Assembly (NCBI RefSeq): GCF_000738775.1
Contig: NZ_JPOC01000033.1
Location: forward strand, 1 to 64,000
DNA: 64,000 nt
From: Prescottella defluvii
GTDB taxonomy: Bacteria; Actinomycetota; Actinomycetes; Mycobacteriales; Mycobacteriaceae
Reading direction: 5' to 3'
Shown: positions 47,308-55,378 of the stretch, in pieces
Position numbering within the stretch: position 1 is the first letter of the stretch
Layout: each line of letters begins with the position of its first letter
Notes under the pieces: model-generated
The model's input: only the letters and a program-made list of their open reading frames with translations
Told to the model about the DNA's origin: nothing
Database searches by the model: none
Translations under genes and position numbers: made by a program

Positions 47308-48348
47308 TCAGTCGACGATGGCCCGCAACTGCTCGATCAGCTTCACGCGCCCGGGACGGTCCGCCGCCATCGGCGTCACGTTGAGTGTCGTCACACCGGC
47401 CGCGGCGAACGCGGCGACACGTTCCTTGACGAAGCTCTCGGTTCCGATGAGGGAGACCGCCCGCACCAACTCGTCGGGCACGGCCGCAGCAGCCTCGTCC
47501 TTCTTGCCGGCCAGGTACAGGTCCTGGATCTTCTCGGCCTCCTCCTCGTAGCCGTAGCGGCACGCGAGATCGTTGTAGAAGTTCTTGCCCTTGGCGCCCA
47601 TGCCGCCGATGTAGAGCGCGAGATGCGGCTTGATCCACTGCAGCATCGGCTCGACGTCGTCGCCGATCGCCAGCGCCGGGCCCGCGTAGATCTGCAGGTC
47701 ACCCAGGCTCGGATCCCGCTTCGCCTTGCCGGCCGCGAGCGCCTCGCCCCACACCGATTCCGCCTTCTCCGGGTGGAAGAAGATCGGCTCCCAGCCCTCG
47801 GCGATCTCGGCGGTGAGCGCGACGTTCTTCGGCCCGAGCGAGGCGATCACGATCGGGATGCGCTCGCGCACAGGGTGGTTGATCAGCTTGAGCGGCTTGC
47901 CCAGGCCCGTGCCCTGATCCGCGGGCAGCGGCACCTGGTAGTACTTGCCCTGGTAGTCGACCTTCTCCCGGCGCCACACCTGACGGCAGATGTCGACCAG
48001 TTCGCGGGTGCGTCCGAGCGGGGCGTCGTACTTGACACCGTGGAAGCCCTCGATCACCTGCGGTCCCGACGCCCCGATACCCATCACGAAGCGGCCGTCC
48101 GACACGTAGTCCAGGCCGGCCGCCGTCATCGCCGTCAGGCTTGGGGTGCGGGTGTAGATCTGGAAGATCCCCGACGCCAGTTCCACCTTCGACGTCTTGG
48201 CGGCGAGGTAGCCGAGCTGACTGACGGCGTCGAACGAGTACGCCTCGGGGACGAAGACGATGTCCAGGCCCGCCCGCTCCAGGTCGGCGACCTCGTCGAC
48301 GGTCTCCGCGAAACCTCCGCTGTAGTTCAAGCCCATACCGATGCGCAC
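47308..48348 (-). CDS. F420-dependent/LLM-class oxidoreductase
   Basis: A 346-residue luciferase-like TIM barrel. RIGMGLNYSGGFAETVDEVA at the N-terminus, VELASGIFQIYTRTPSLTAM near 50, DYVSDGRFVMGIGASGPQV near 80, and IPIVIASLGPKNVALTAEIA match the F420-dependent LLM family that includes Fgd-like and mycobacterial enzymes. Cofactor F420 versus FMN is inferred from the family. It sits between two universal stress genes on the same strand; start at GTG 48348 (an in-frame Met lies four codons on). Confidence 0.88.
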   Translation of the reverse strand: MRIGMGLNYSGGFAETVDEVADLERAGLDIVFVPEAYSFDAVSQLGYLAAKTSKVELASGIFQIYTRTPSLTAMTAAGLDYVSDGRFVMGIGASGPQVIEGFHGVKYDAPLGRTRELVDICRQVWRREKVDYQGKYYQVPLPADQGTGLGKPLKLINHPVRERIPIVIASLGPKNVALTAEIAEGWEPIFFHPEKAESVWGEALAAGKAKRDPSLGDLQIYAGPALAIGDDVEPMLQWIKPHLALYIGGMGAKGKNFYNDLACRYGYEEEAEKIQDLYLAGKKDEAAAAVPDELVRAVSLIGTESFVKERVAAFAAAGVTTLNVTPMAADRPGRVKLIEQLRAIVD

Positions 48349-48403
48349 TTCGGCGACCCCACTCTCGTATCTGTCTGTGACCGACGTTACGGCGTAGTGG
48401 ACT

Positions 48404-49330
48404 CTACGACCGCTCGGGCCGAACCACCATCACCGGGCACTGCGCCTTCTGCACGAGCTCGTTGCTGGTCGATCCCAGTAGGAGCCCCCGGAAACCACCG
48501 CGGCCGCGGCTGCCCACCACCACCAGTTGCGCCTTCTGCGACCACGCCAGCAGGTGGGTGCGGGGGCCGTCGATGTAGAGCTCGCGCTGGACGTCCACGT
48601 CCGGGTACCGGTCGGACCATCCGGCGAGCCGCTCGGAGAGCACCTCCCGTTCGGTGTCCTCGAATGCCCGGGGGTCGCGGATCCCGCGGTGTCCGCCGGC
48701 GAGCGTCCCGTGCGGGGTGTCGCTCCAGGCGTGGATCGCGACGAGCGGAACCCCGCGCTGCGCGGCCTCCTCGAACGCGACGCCGATGGCACGTTCGCTG
48801 GTGGGGCTGCCGTCGATGCCGACCACGACCGGACCCTCATCGGGGACCTTGCCGTCCCGCTCGTGGACGACGACCACCGGGCACACACCGTGGCTCGCGG
48901 CGTTGACGGCGGTGGATCCGATACCGCCCGCCGCGCCACTGCCGGACGCACCCAGGACCAGCGCCCGCGAGTCCTCGGACAGCGACACCAGCCAGCGGGC
49001 ACCGCCCATCGTGGAGACCTCGGTGGAGATGTCGAGATCCGCGGACACCTCCCGGGCCACCGCGGCGGCACGACCGAGGATCTCCTTGCCCTGATCCTCC
49101 ATCCAGCCGTAGATGCCCGCGACGTCGAGGTACGGCGCCCCGTAGGTGTAGGGCGAGAAGTCGAGGGCGTGGATGATCCGCAGCGACAGGTTGCGGGCCG
49201 CGCACATCCGTGCCGCCCACGTGACGGCCGCCTCTGCGGACGTCGAACCGTCCACCCCGACGACCACCGAATTGGCGTCCCGTGCGGCCGACGGCTCCCT
49301 GGTGCCCTGCTCCGTGCCCTGTGCGGTCAT
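48404..49330 (-). CDS. tandem-domain universal stress protein
   Basis: A 308-residue protein with two UspA domains, each with the ATP-binding pattern: SVVVGVDGSTSAEAAVTWAA with LVLGASGSGAAGGIGSTAV, and PVVVGIDGSPTSERAIGVA with VVGSRGRGGFRGLLLGSTSN. Start at the ATG nine bases after GAAGAGG (a GTG at 49339 is possible). DosR-like boxes lie 130-190 bp upstream. It is a paralogue of the gene at 46311. Confidence 0.92.
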   Translation of the reverse strand: MTAQGTEQGTREPSAARDANSVVVGVDGSTSAEAAVTWAARMCAARNLSLRIIHALDFSPYTYGAPYLDVAGIYGWMEDQGKEILGRAAAVAREVSADLDISTEVSTMGGARWLVSLSEDSRALVLGASGSGAAGGIGSTAVNAASHGVCPVVVVHERDGKVPDEGPVVVGIDGSPTSERAIGVAFEEAAQRGVPLVAIHAWSDTPHGTLAGGHRGIRDPRAFEDTEREVLSERLAGWSDRYPDVDVQRELYIDGPRTHLLAWSQKAQLVVVGSRGRGGFRGLLLGSTSNELVQKAQCPVMVVRPERS

Positions 49331-49457
49331 CCCGCTCACCCTCTTCCGTTGACGACGAATCGGTGTGGCATTCGTGGCCGACCCAGCCTCGGGTCGAGCC
49401 GATCGTGGTGCCGCCTTCGACGTTAGTCACTCGAGTGCGATTACGCGGGGATGCATG

Positions 49458-49523
49458 AGTCCCGTGTAGTTCGGGACTTAGTACCCACCCCGTGGGGGCG
49501 AAGGTCGGGACTTCGCAGATCGG
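49458..49523. promoter_or_regulatory. cluster of DosR-like half sites and one fuller box
   Basis: AGTCCC at 49458-49463 (reverse), TTCGGGACTTAGTACCCACC at 49470-49489 (first 11 bases match TTSGGGACTWWAGTCCCSAA perfectly, 14/20 overall) and TCGGGACTT at 49505-49513. They lie between the universal stress gene and the Rrf2 gene, and the spacing suggests cooperative binding. Likely sites for the DosR-type regulator at 32117. Confidence 0.6.
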
Positions 49524-49544
49524 ACGGCGATGCGCGTCACATTG

Positions 49545-49567
49545 AATTGGAATCTGAGATTCCAATT
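49545..49567. promoter_or_regulatory. nsrR box: perfect 10-3-10 palindrome, probable NsrR operator
   Basis: AATTGGAATC, spacer TGA, then its exact complement. It is AT-rich in a GC-rich genome and ends 16 bp before the Rrf2 gene start, so it should control nsrR-hmp expression by autoregulation. The sequence matches the general AT-rich inverted form of NsrR sites, not a specific published actinobacterial motif. Confidence 0.75.
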
Positions 49568-49583
49568 TTCTACTGTCGTAGCC

Positions 49584-50036
49584 ATGCAGCTCACGCAGTT
49601 CACCGATCTGGGCCTGCGGATCGTCATGCGACTGGCGGCCGACCAGCCCGCCGCCGACGCTCCCAGCACCCGAGCGGTGGCCGAGCAGCTTGCCGTGTCG
49701 TACACGCACGCCACGAAAGTTGTTGCACGGCTGAGTGAGCTGGGCGTCGTCACCACGCGCAGGGGGCGCGGTGGCGGCCTCTCGATCACCGAACTGGGCC
49801 GCGGCGCGTCGCTCGGCTGGCTGACGCGGCAACTCGAGGGCGACGGCGAGGTCGTCACGTGCGAGGGCGACAAACCGTGCCCCCTGCGTCGCGGCTGCCT
49901 CCTGCGTTCGGCACTGCGCGAAGCCCAGTCGGCGTTCTACGCAGCTCTGGACACGATGACCGTCCGCGACCTCACCACAACCGCCCTCACAACCGTGCTG
50001 CCGGCACCCACCGTTCCGGCAGTCGTCGAGCAGTAA
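49584..50036 (+). CDS. nsrR: Rrf2-family NO-sensing repressor (NsrR)
   Basis: A 150-residue protein. The N-terminal winged helix starts MQLTQFTDLGLRIVMRLAAD, with a wing at TTRRGRGGGLSI; three cysteines in VTCEGDKPCPLRRGC are positioned to hold a [4Fe-4S] cluster that NO destroys. Directly upstream of the flavohaemoglobin gene, with a perfect palindrome at its promoter, it is almost certainly the NO-responsive repressor. Start at MQLTQFTD; the longer frame upstream would cover the operator. Confidence 0.9.
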   Translation: MQLTQFTDLGLRIVMRLAADQPAADAPSTRAVAEQLAVSYTHATKVVARLSELGVVTTRRGRGGGLSITELGRGASLGWLTRQLEGDGEVVTCEGDKPCPLRRGCLLRSALREAQSAFYAALDTMTVRDLTTTALTTVLPAPTVPAVVEQ

Positions 50037-50062
50037 CCCCACTCGAACGACAGGAGAATCCG

Positions 50063-51286
50063 ATGCTCTCGGAGGCCTCGAAGGAAACCGTCCGCGCCAC
50101 GCTGCCCGCAGTGGGCGCCGCGATCGGCGACATCACGACGCTGTTCTACCGCAAGCTGTTCGCAGCTCACCCCGAGCTCGAGCGTGACCTGTTCAACCGT
50201 GGCAACCAGCAGCAGGGCGAGCAGCAGAAGGCACTCGCCGGCGCCATCGCCGCGTTCGCGACCCTGCAACTCGATCCCGATCCGGCGCGGGTGCAGACGA
50301 TCCTGTCCCGCATCGCGCACAAGCACGCGTCGCTCGGCATCACCGCGGACCAGTACTGGATCGTGCACAAGTACCTGTTCGAGGCCATCGTCGAGGTCCT
50401 CGGCGAGGCTGTCACGCCGGACGTGGCCTCCGCGTGGGACGAGGTCTACTGGCTGATGGCGAACACGCTGATCGCGATGGAGGCCGGGCTGTACGAGCAG
50501 GCCGGTGTCGAGGCCGGCGACGTGTGGCGCAGAATCCGGGTGACGGGGCGCGCTCACCAGTCCGCGGACACCGTGTCGTTCACCCTCGCCGCCGCCGACG
50601 GCTCGGCCCTGCCGACGTTCGCACCGGGTCAGTACATCTCGGTCGCCGTCCACCTGCCCGACGGCGCCCGCCAGATCCGGCAGTACAGCCTCGCGTGCGG
50701 TCCCACCGACGCGCAGTGGCGGATCACCGTCAAGCGCATCGCCGGACAGGCCCTGCCCGACGGCAGCGCTGCCCCCGCGGGCGAGGTGTCGAACTTCCTG
50801 TACGACAACGTCTTCGAGGGCGACGAGCTGAGCGTTTCGCTACCGTTCGGCGACCTGGTCCTGCCCGACGACGACGCCCCGCTGCTGCTGGTCTCGGCCG
50901 GTATCGGCTGCACCCCGATGATCGGGATGCTCGAGCACCTCGCGTCCACCGAGGACAAGCGCAGCGTGTCGGTGCTGCACGCCGACCGGTCCGCCGCCCA
51001 GCACGCGCACCGCGCGGAGCTCACCGAACTGGTCGAGCGGCTGCCGTCGGGCGTGATGCACCGCTGGTACGAGGACCTGGGCGCCCGCGAGGCGTTCGCC
51101 GGGACCCGGGTGGGACGCGCGGATCTGACCGACGTCACGCTCGAGCCCGGCACCCGCGCCTTCCTGTGCGGTCCGCTGCCGTTCATGCTCGCGATGAAGG
51201 AGTCGCTCATCGCGCGCGACGTGCCCGCGGAGAACATCCACTACGAGGTGTTCGGCCCGGACAGCTGGGCCGGCGCCACCGCCTAG
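50063..51286 (+). CDS. hmp: flavohaemoprotein (nitric oxide dioxygenase)
   Basis: A 407-residue protein with an N-terminal globin (ITTLFYRKLFAAHPELERDL; proximal His in RIAHKHASLGI), an FAD domain (RQIRQYSLACGP) and a C-terminal NAD domain (LLLVSAGIGCTPMIGMLEHL, FLCGPLPFM). It oxidises NO to nitrate with NADH. Binding site CAGGAGAATCC before ATG. In an operon with nsrR, 26 bp downstream. Confidence 0.96.
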   Translation: MLSEASKETVRATLPAVGAAIGDITTLFYRKLFAAHPELERDLFNRGNQQQGEQQKALAGAIAAFATLQLDPDPARVQTILSRIAHKHASLGITADQYWIVHKYLFEAIVEVLGEAVTPDVASAWDEVYWLMANTLIAMEAGLYEQAGVEAGDVWRRIRVTGRAHQSADTVSFTLAAADGSALPTFAPGQYISVAVHLPDGARQIRQYSLACGPTDAQWRITVKRIAGQALPDGSAAPAGEVSNFLYDNVFEGDELSVSLPFGDLVLPDDDAPLLLVSAGIGCTPMIGMLEHLASTEDKRSVSVLHADRSAAQHAHRAELTELVERLPSGVMHRWYEDLGAREAFAGTRVGRADLTDVTLEPGTRAFLCGPLPFMLAMKESLIARDVPAENIHYEVFGPDSWAGATA

Positions 51287-51298
51287 AGGCCCCTCGCG

Positions 51299-51345
51299 CC
51301 CGTGCGCCATTTCCGGTAGTTCCGGCTACCGAAATGGCGCACGGG
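51299..51345. terminator. long hairpin between hmp and the DyP gene
   Basis: CCCGTGCGCCATTTCCGGTA with a nearly perfect complement (one bulged C) around TTCCGG. No T run. It may end the nsrR-hmp transcript or be a dispersed palindrome. Confidence 0.65.
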
Positions 51346-51379
51346 CGACGGAGCCGCGCGGTCTGTTCTAACGTGAGGT

Positions 51380-52402
51380 GTGGCCCGAGCTCAGTTGATC
51401 CTCACGCCGCTGACCCCCGCGGCGATCTTCCTCGTCCTCACCGTCGACGACGGCGGCGAATCCGTGACGCGCGATCTGCTCTCCGACGTCGACGGCCTAC
51501 GCAAGGCGGTCGGATTCCGGGTCCCGGATTCCGGGCTCGTGTGTGTCGCCTCGGTCGGTTCGTCCGCGTGGGACCGATTGTTCGACGGCGCCCGGCCCGC
51601 CGAACTGCACGAGTTCGTCGAACTCGACGGCGGTCGGCACCACGCTCCCGCGACGCCCGGAGACCTGCTGTTCCACATCCGTGCGGTGTCGATGGACCTG
51701 TGCTTCGAACTGGCGTCGAAGATCGTCGGACGGCTGCGGGGCGCGGCGACCGTCGTGGACGAGACGCACGGCTTCCGCTACTTCGAACAGCGCGACCTGC
51801 TCGGGTTCGTCGACGGCACCGAGAACCCCGAGAGCATCGAGGCCGCCGAGGCGGCGCTGGTCGGCGACGAGGACCCCGACTTCACCGGTGGCAGCTACGT
51901 GATCGTGCAGAAGTACCTGCACGACATGGACTCCTGGAACGCGATCTCCACCGAGGAGCAGGAACGCGTCATCGGACGCACCAAGCTCGACGACATCGAA
52001 CTCGCCGACGACGTCAAGCCGTCCAATTCCCATGTCGCCCTGAACACCGTCACCGACGACAGCGGCGACGAGCGGCAGATCCTGCGGGTCAACATGCCGT
52101 TCGGCAGCCTCGGCGACGGAGAGTTCGGCACCTACTTCATCGGCTACGCCGCGACGCCGTCGGTCACCGAGGAGATGCTGCGCAACATGTTCATCGGCAA
52201 GCCCGAGGGCAACACCGACCGCATCCTCGACTTCTCGACGGCCGTCACCGGCAGCCTGTTCTTCTCCCCCACCGTCGAGTTCCTCGACTCCCTCCCTCCG
52301 GCGCCGGGCATCCGGCAGGCCGACACCGAAGGCACGAGCCCGTCTCCCGCCGCTGACGGATCACTCGGAATTGGCAGTCTGAGAAGGAGTTCCACACGAT
52401 GA
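51380..52402 (+). CDS. DyP-type peroxidase with encapsulin targeting peptide
   Basis: A 340-residue haem peroxidase. The GxxDG motif lies in LLGFVDGTENPE (near 140) and the proximal His in KPSNSHVALN (near 217). The C-terminus DGSLGIGSLRR carries the SLGIGSL targeting signal used by cargo of family 1 encapsulins, after a Ser/Pro linker. It uses H2O2 to oxidise dyes and phenolics in other hosts; the natural substrate is uncertain. The TGA overlaps the encapsulin ATG (ATGA), so the two are co-translated. The GTG start gives VARAQLIL. Confidence 0.95.
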   Translation: MARAQLILTPLTPAAIFLVLTVDDGGESVTRDLLSDVDGLRKAVGFRVPDSGLVCVASVGSSAWDRLFDGARPAELHEFVELDGGRHHAPATPGDLLFHIRAVSMDLCFELASKIVGRLRGAATVVDETHGFRYFEQRDLLGFVDGTENPESIEAAEAALVGDEDPDFTGGSYVIVQKYLHDMDSWNAISTEEQERVIGRTKLDDIELADDVKPSNSHVALNTVTDDSGDERQILRVNMPFGSLGDGEFGTYFIGYAATPSVTEEMLRNMFIGKPEGNTDRILDFSTAVTGSLFFSPTVEFLDSLPPAPGIRQADTEGTSPSPAADGSLGIGSLRRSSTR

Positions 52403-53199
52403 ACAACCTCTACCGCGGTCTCGCCCCCATCACCGACGCCGCCTGGGCGTCGATCGAGGAGGAGGCGTCCCGAACATTCAAGCGGCACATCGCGGGACGC
52501 CTCGTCGTCGACGTCTCGGGTCCGCACGGCACCGACTTCTCCGCCGTCGGCCTCGGCCGCACCACCACCATCGAGGCTCCCGCCTCCGGCGTCCTGGCCC
52601 GTCAGCGCCGGGTCGCCCCGCTCGTCGAGTTGCGGGTGCCGTTCACGCTGTCGCGCGAAGAAATCGACAACGTCGAACGCGGCGCGCAGGACTCCGACTG
52701 GGATGCCGTGAAGGAGGCCGCGAAGAGGATCGCCTTCGCCGAGGACCGGGCGATCTTCGAGGGTTATGCCGCCGCCGGCATCGAGGGCATCCGGGCAAGT
52801 TCGTCGAACGCGCCGCTGCAACTGCCCGAGGACGTGCGGGACGTGCCCGAGATGATCAGCCAGGCACTGTCCGAGCTCCGCCTGGCCGGTGTCGACGGCC
52901 CGTACTCGGTGCTGCTGAGCGCGGAGGCGTACACGGAGGTGAGCGAGACGTCCGATCACGGCTACCCGATCCGCGAGCACATCAAGCGTCTCATCGACGG
53001 GGACATCATCTGGGCGCCGGCGATCGACGGCGCCTTCGTCCTGACCTCCCGTGGTGGCGACTTCGACCTACAGATCGGCCAGGACCTGTCGATCGGCTAC
53101 CTGTCGCACGATTCCGAGACGGTCGAGCTGTACTTCCAGGAGTCGCTGACGTTCCTCACCTACACCGGTGAGGCCTCGGTGGCGTTGTCCGTCCGCTAG
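52399..53199 (+). CDS. family 1 encapsulin shell protein
   Basis: A 266-residue HK97-fold protein that assembles into a nanocompartment. NNLYRGLAPITDAAWASIEE at the N-terminus, FAEDRAIFEGYAAAGIEGIR in the spine and the E-loop region are typical; the end is FLTYTGEASVALSVR. Cargo is the DyP protein encoded immediately upstream. Length fits T=1 shells of Rhodococcus. Confidence 0.96.
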   Translation: MNNLYRGLAPITDAAWASIEEEASRTFKRHIAGRLVVDVSGPHGTDFSAVGLGRTTTIEAPASGVLARQRRVAPLVELRVPFTLSREEIDNVERGAQDSDWDAVKEAAKRIAFAEDRAIFEGYAAAGIEGIRASSSNAPLQLPEDVRDVPEMISQALSELRLAGVDGPYSVLLSAEAYTEVSETSDHGYPIREHIKRLIDGDIIWAPAIDGAFVLTSRGGDFDLQIGQDLSIGYLSHDSETVELYFQESLTFLTYTGEASVALSVR

Positions 53200-53241
53200 G
53201 TGGCCGTCGGAGTTGCTTCGCTCACCTGCACGTCACGAGGG

Positions 53242-53274
53242 TTGACAACACATCAGTAGCGAAGGCTAACCTAA
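53242..53274 (+). promoter_or_regulatory. promoter with IdeR/DtxR-type iron box
   Basis: TTGACA at 53242-53247. GTAGCGAAGGCTAACCTAA at 53256-53274 matches TTAGGTTAGGCTAACCTAA at 15 of 19 positions by eye, the right half being perfect. It overlaps the expected -10 region, so iron-loaded IdeR would repress. The gene served is the small one at 53337. Confidence 0.6.
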
Positions 53275-53336
53275 TCTCCGTTACCGAGGGGTGACGCATC
53301 GACCCCGGTCGATTCAGGAGATGAGGAGCAGCCTTC

Positions 53337-53615
53337 GTGATCGACGACCTGATCGAACTCGCATTCGCCCAGCACGTGGTGCGTGAGACGCTGCCCTCCC
53401 CCGACGGCTGCGACGAGTACGTGCTCCGACGCGCGGACGCTACGGACGCTACGGACTCGGTGGGCTCTGTGGACGCGTCGATCCGACTGTGGGTGCGACC
53501 GGACGGTCGATTCTCCCGCGCCCGAGGCGCCGAGGGCCCGCTGAGCCTCGGTCAGGTGATGACCGCCTGCGGCCTGTCCTACGCATCCCGTCGGACCACG
53601 GCCCCGACTGCCTGA
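53337..53615 (+). CDS. small protein behind an iron box
   Basis: A 92-residue protein starting at GTG with GAGGAG nine bases upstream: IDDLIELAFAQHVVRETLPS, then DEYVLRR, an Ala/Thr/Asp repeat coded by two GCTACGGAC units, and a C-terminal PLSLGQVMTACGLSYASRR. No family recognised. The iron-box promoter suggests expression under iron starvation. Its stop lies two bases from the convergent M23 peptidase gene end. Confidence 0.6.
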   Translation: MIDDLIELAFAQHVVRETLPSPDGCDEYVLRRADATDATDSVGSVDASIRLWVRPDGRFSRARGAEGPLSLGQVMTACGLSYASRRTTAPTA

Positions 53616-53616
53616 C

Positions 53617-54462
53617 TCACATGGTGGTGGAGGCACCGCGCCAGGTGACCGCCACGCCGCGCTCCTCGAGCCACGCCGAGGGATCCAACTTGGCACCGCC
53701 CGGGCTCCACACCTCGAAGTGCAGGTGCGGGCCGGTGGACTGGCCCCGATTACCGACGGTGGCGATCTGCTGGCCGGCGGACACATGCTGGCCGGTCGTC
53801 ACCTGGTAGTCGTTGATGTGGCCGTACACCGTGGTGGTGCCGTCGTCGTGCTTGACACGCACCCACAGACCGAAGCCCGAGGCTGGCCCGGCGTCGACGA
53901 CGACGCCGTCGGCGGCCGCGTACACGGGGGTGCCGATCGGCGCGGCGATGTCGAGACCGCCGTGGTGGCTGCCCCAGCGGGGGCCGAAGTCGGAGGTGAG
54001 CGTGCCGGAGACCGGCTTCACGGCCCGGGGCTTGGTCACCTGATCGAGGGAACCGAACGTGGACTCGGCCGCGGCCGTGAGATCACGCACGGCCTGCTGG
54101 ACCGGCTGCGGCAGTTCCGCCGGCAGTTGCGTGGCCTTGAACGCGGCGATCGCCTGGTCGGGCGAGGGCAGCTGCGGCAGGACCGGCAACTGGACCTGAG
54201 GCAGGGTCGGGAGTTCGAGACCCGCGGGAAGCAGCCCCTCGGGAAGCTGGACCTGGGCGGGCGCTCCGACGGTGTCGGCGGCGGCGCTACCTGCGCCGAG
54301 CTGCGCACCGGCGGTGAGGATCGCACCCGTGGCCGCGGCGACCGTGGCAGCCTTCAGGCCGGCGCTCGGGCCGGAGGCCTCGCAGCGGTGGCGTCCCCGC
54401 ACGGCGGTCGGGTCGAGCTCGAAGATCACAGCGTCGGCTTCCGTCCGGCGATGGCGTCCCAC
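53617..54462 (-). CDS. secreted M23 family metallopeptidase
   Basis: A 281-residue protein. A basic N-terminus and a hydrophobic Ala-rich segment (ATVAAATGAILTAGAQLG, near 40-57) indicate export; a Pro/Leu/Gln-rich region follows; the C-terminal LytM domain has HHGGLDIAA (zinc motif) and THLHFE-like GPHLHFEVW. It cleaves peptidoglycan peptides. Similar to the partial gene at 1-732 but with a different linker. Confidence 0.92.
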   Translation of the reverse strand: MGRHRRTEADAVIFELDPTAVRGRHRCEASGPSAGLKAATVAAATGAILTAGAQLGAGSAAADTVGAPAQVQLPEGLLPAGLELPTLPQVQLPVLPQLPSPDQAIAAFKATQLPAELPQPVQQAVRDLTAAAESTFGSLDQVTKPRAVKPVSGTLTSDFGPRWGSHHGGLDIAAPIGTPVYAAADGVVVDAGPASGFGLWVRVKHDDGTTTVYGHINDYQVTTGQHVSAGQQIATVGNRGQSTGPHLHFEVWSPGGAKLDPSAWLEERGVAVTWRGASTTM

Positions 54463-54726
54463 AGTCAGCTACCTCGTCAATTCGTCTACGGCCGCACACT
54501 TCCGGAGTGCACTCGATCTTGCTGCCGGGCCAAAGTAACAAATTCATATAGGTCCTGGCTAGCGTTACCGGATCTTTACCCGGACGGTTTCGGCCCGGCA
54601 GGCGCACACGCAGGACGATCCCGATTCCGGGGACGCTGCGACCGATTCATCCCGGACCGCCCCCGGCCGCTACACTCCCTACTGCGGAACAGCGCGATGG
54701 TTCGATCACGCGTTCACTTCGCCCCC
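54463..54726. other. 264-bp gap before the tRNA gene
   Basis: It should hold the promoter and leader of the M23 gene. A long upstream leader could carry an RNA switch, as some actinobacterial cell-wall peptidase genes do, but I could not match a known riboswitch consensus. No gene or repeat seen. Confidence 0.4.
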
Positions 54727-54799
54727 GCCCTCGTAGCTCAGGGGATAGAGCACGGCTCTCCTAAAGCCGGTGTCGCAGGTTCGAATCCTGCCGAGGGCA
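54727..54799 (+). tRNA. tRNA-Arg(CCT)
   Basis: 73 nt with acceptor GCCCTCG paired to CGAGGGC, D stem, anticodon stem CGGCT/AGCCG with loop CTCCTAA (anticodon CCT), variable loop, T loop GGTTCGAATCC and discriminator A. No CCA is encoded. All stems are intact. Confidence 0.95.
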
Positions 54800-54831
54800 C
54801 CCTCGAAAACTTCTACGACAATTCGCCCCGG

Positions 54832-55221
54832 TCAGCGGAGCACGTCATCCGATGCCGGACCGGGCTTGGTGAGTTCTCCGAACTTCGCGTCCGCGTCGAT
54901 CCAGTTCTCGGAGTTCCGCAGCGAATCGAGGGCCAGGTCGAACGCGTCGGCGAGCCACTCGTGACTGGCCTCGGCGAGCAACTCGTCCGCGGCGGAGTCA
55001 CACTGCTGGTAGAACGCCACCGACCACACCTCGATGGCATCGACGTCGCTGGTCAAGCCGCCACGATCGTTTGTTGCCAGTACATAGCGGTTGAACTCGA
55101 AGTCGACCCGAATCGCGTAGCCGTCGGCCACGTCGACGATATTGGCGGGGCGGTGCGTCGCAGCGGCTAGCGTGACCAACGCGTCGTTGTAACGGTCGGC
55201 ATGTTCCTGCTTGCGGGGCAT
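54832..55221 (-). CDS. hypothetical protein
   Basis: A 129-residue acidic protein (MPRKQEHADRYNDALVTLAA, then EWLADAFDLALDSLRNSENW). No motif, signal peptide or membrane segment. Not recognised. It stands alone between a tRNA and the ligase gene. Confidence 0.6.
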   Translation of the reverse strand: MPRKQEHADRYNDALVTLAAATHRPANIVDVADGYAIRVDFEFNRYVLATNDRGGLTSDVDAIEVWSVAFYQQCDSAADELLAEASHEWLADAFDLALDSLRNSENWIDADAKFGELTKPGPASDDVLR

Positions 55222-55378
55222 CTGCCCTCATCTCTGCCTTGAAGTGGTCCCCACGGAAACTGCGGCGACAGCCATCGCGCCGGGGGCCGACACACGGCCG
55301 GTCCGTCGCATTCGCCGCAGTCATCCTAACGGAGCGGGCACCGCGATCCGGCTACGCCGAGGTCACCGGCCACCCTGG

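Noticed and set aside
49428-49437. CACTCGAGTG palindrome near the DosR-like boxes
   Set aside because: Ten bases only and common by chance; no consistent distance to a promoter.
54463-54726. c-di-AMP or other riboswitch upstream of the M23 peptidase
   Set aside because: I expected one from family habits, but could not match a conserved core in the sequence.
54727-54799. tRNA-Arg as an integration site of an island
   Set aside because: No partial tRNA repeat and no integrase nearby; flanking genes are ordinary chromosomal ones.
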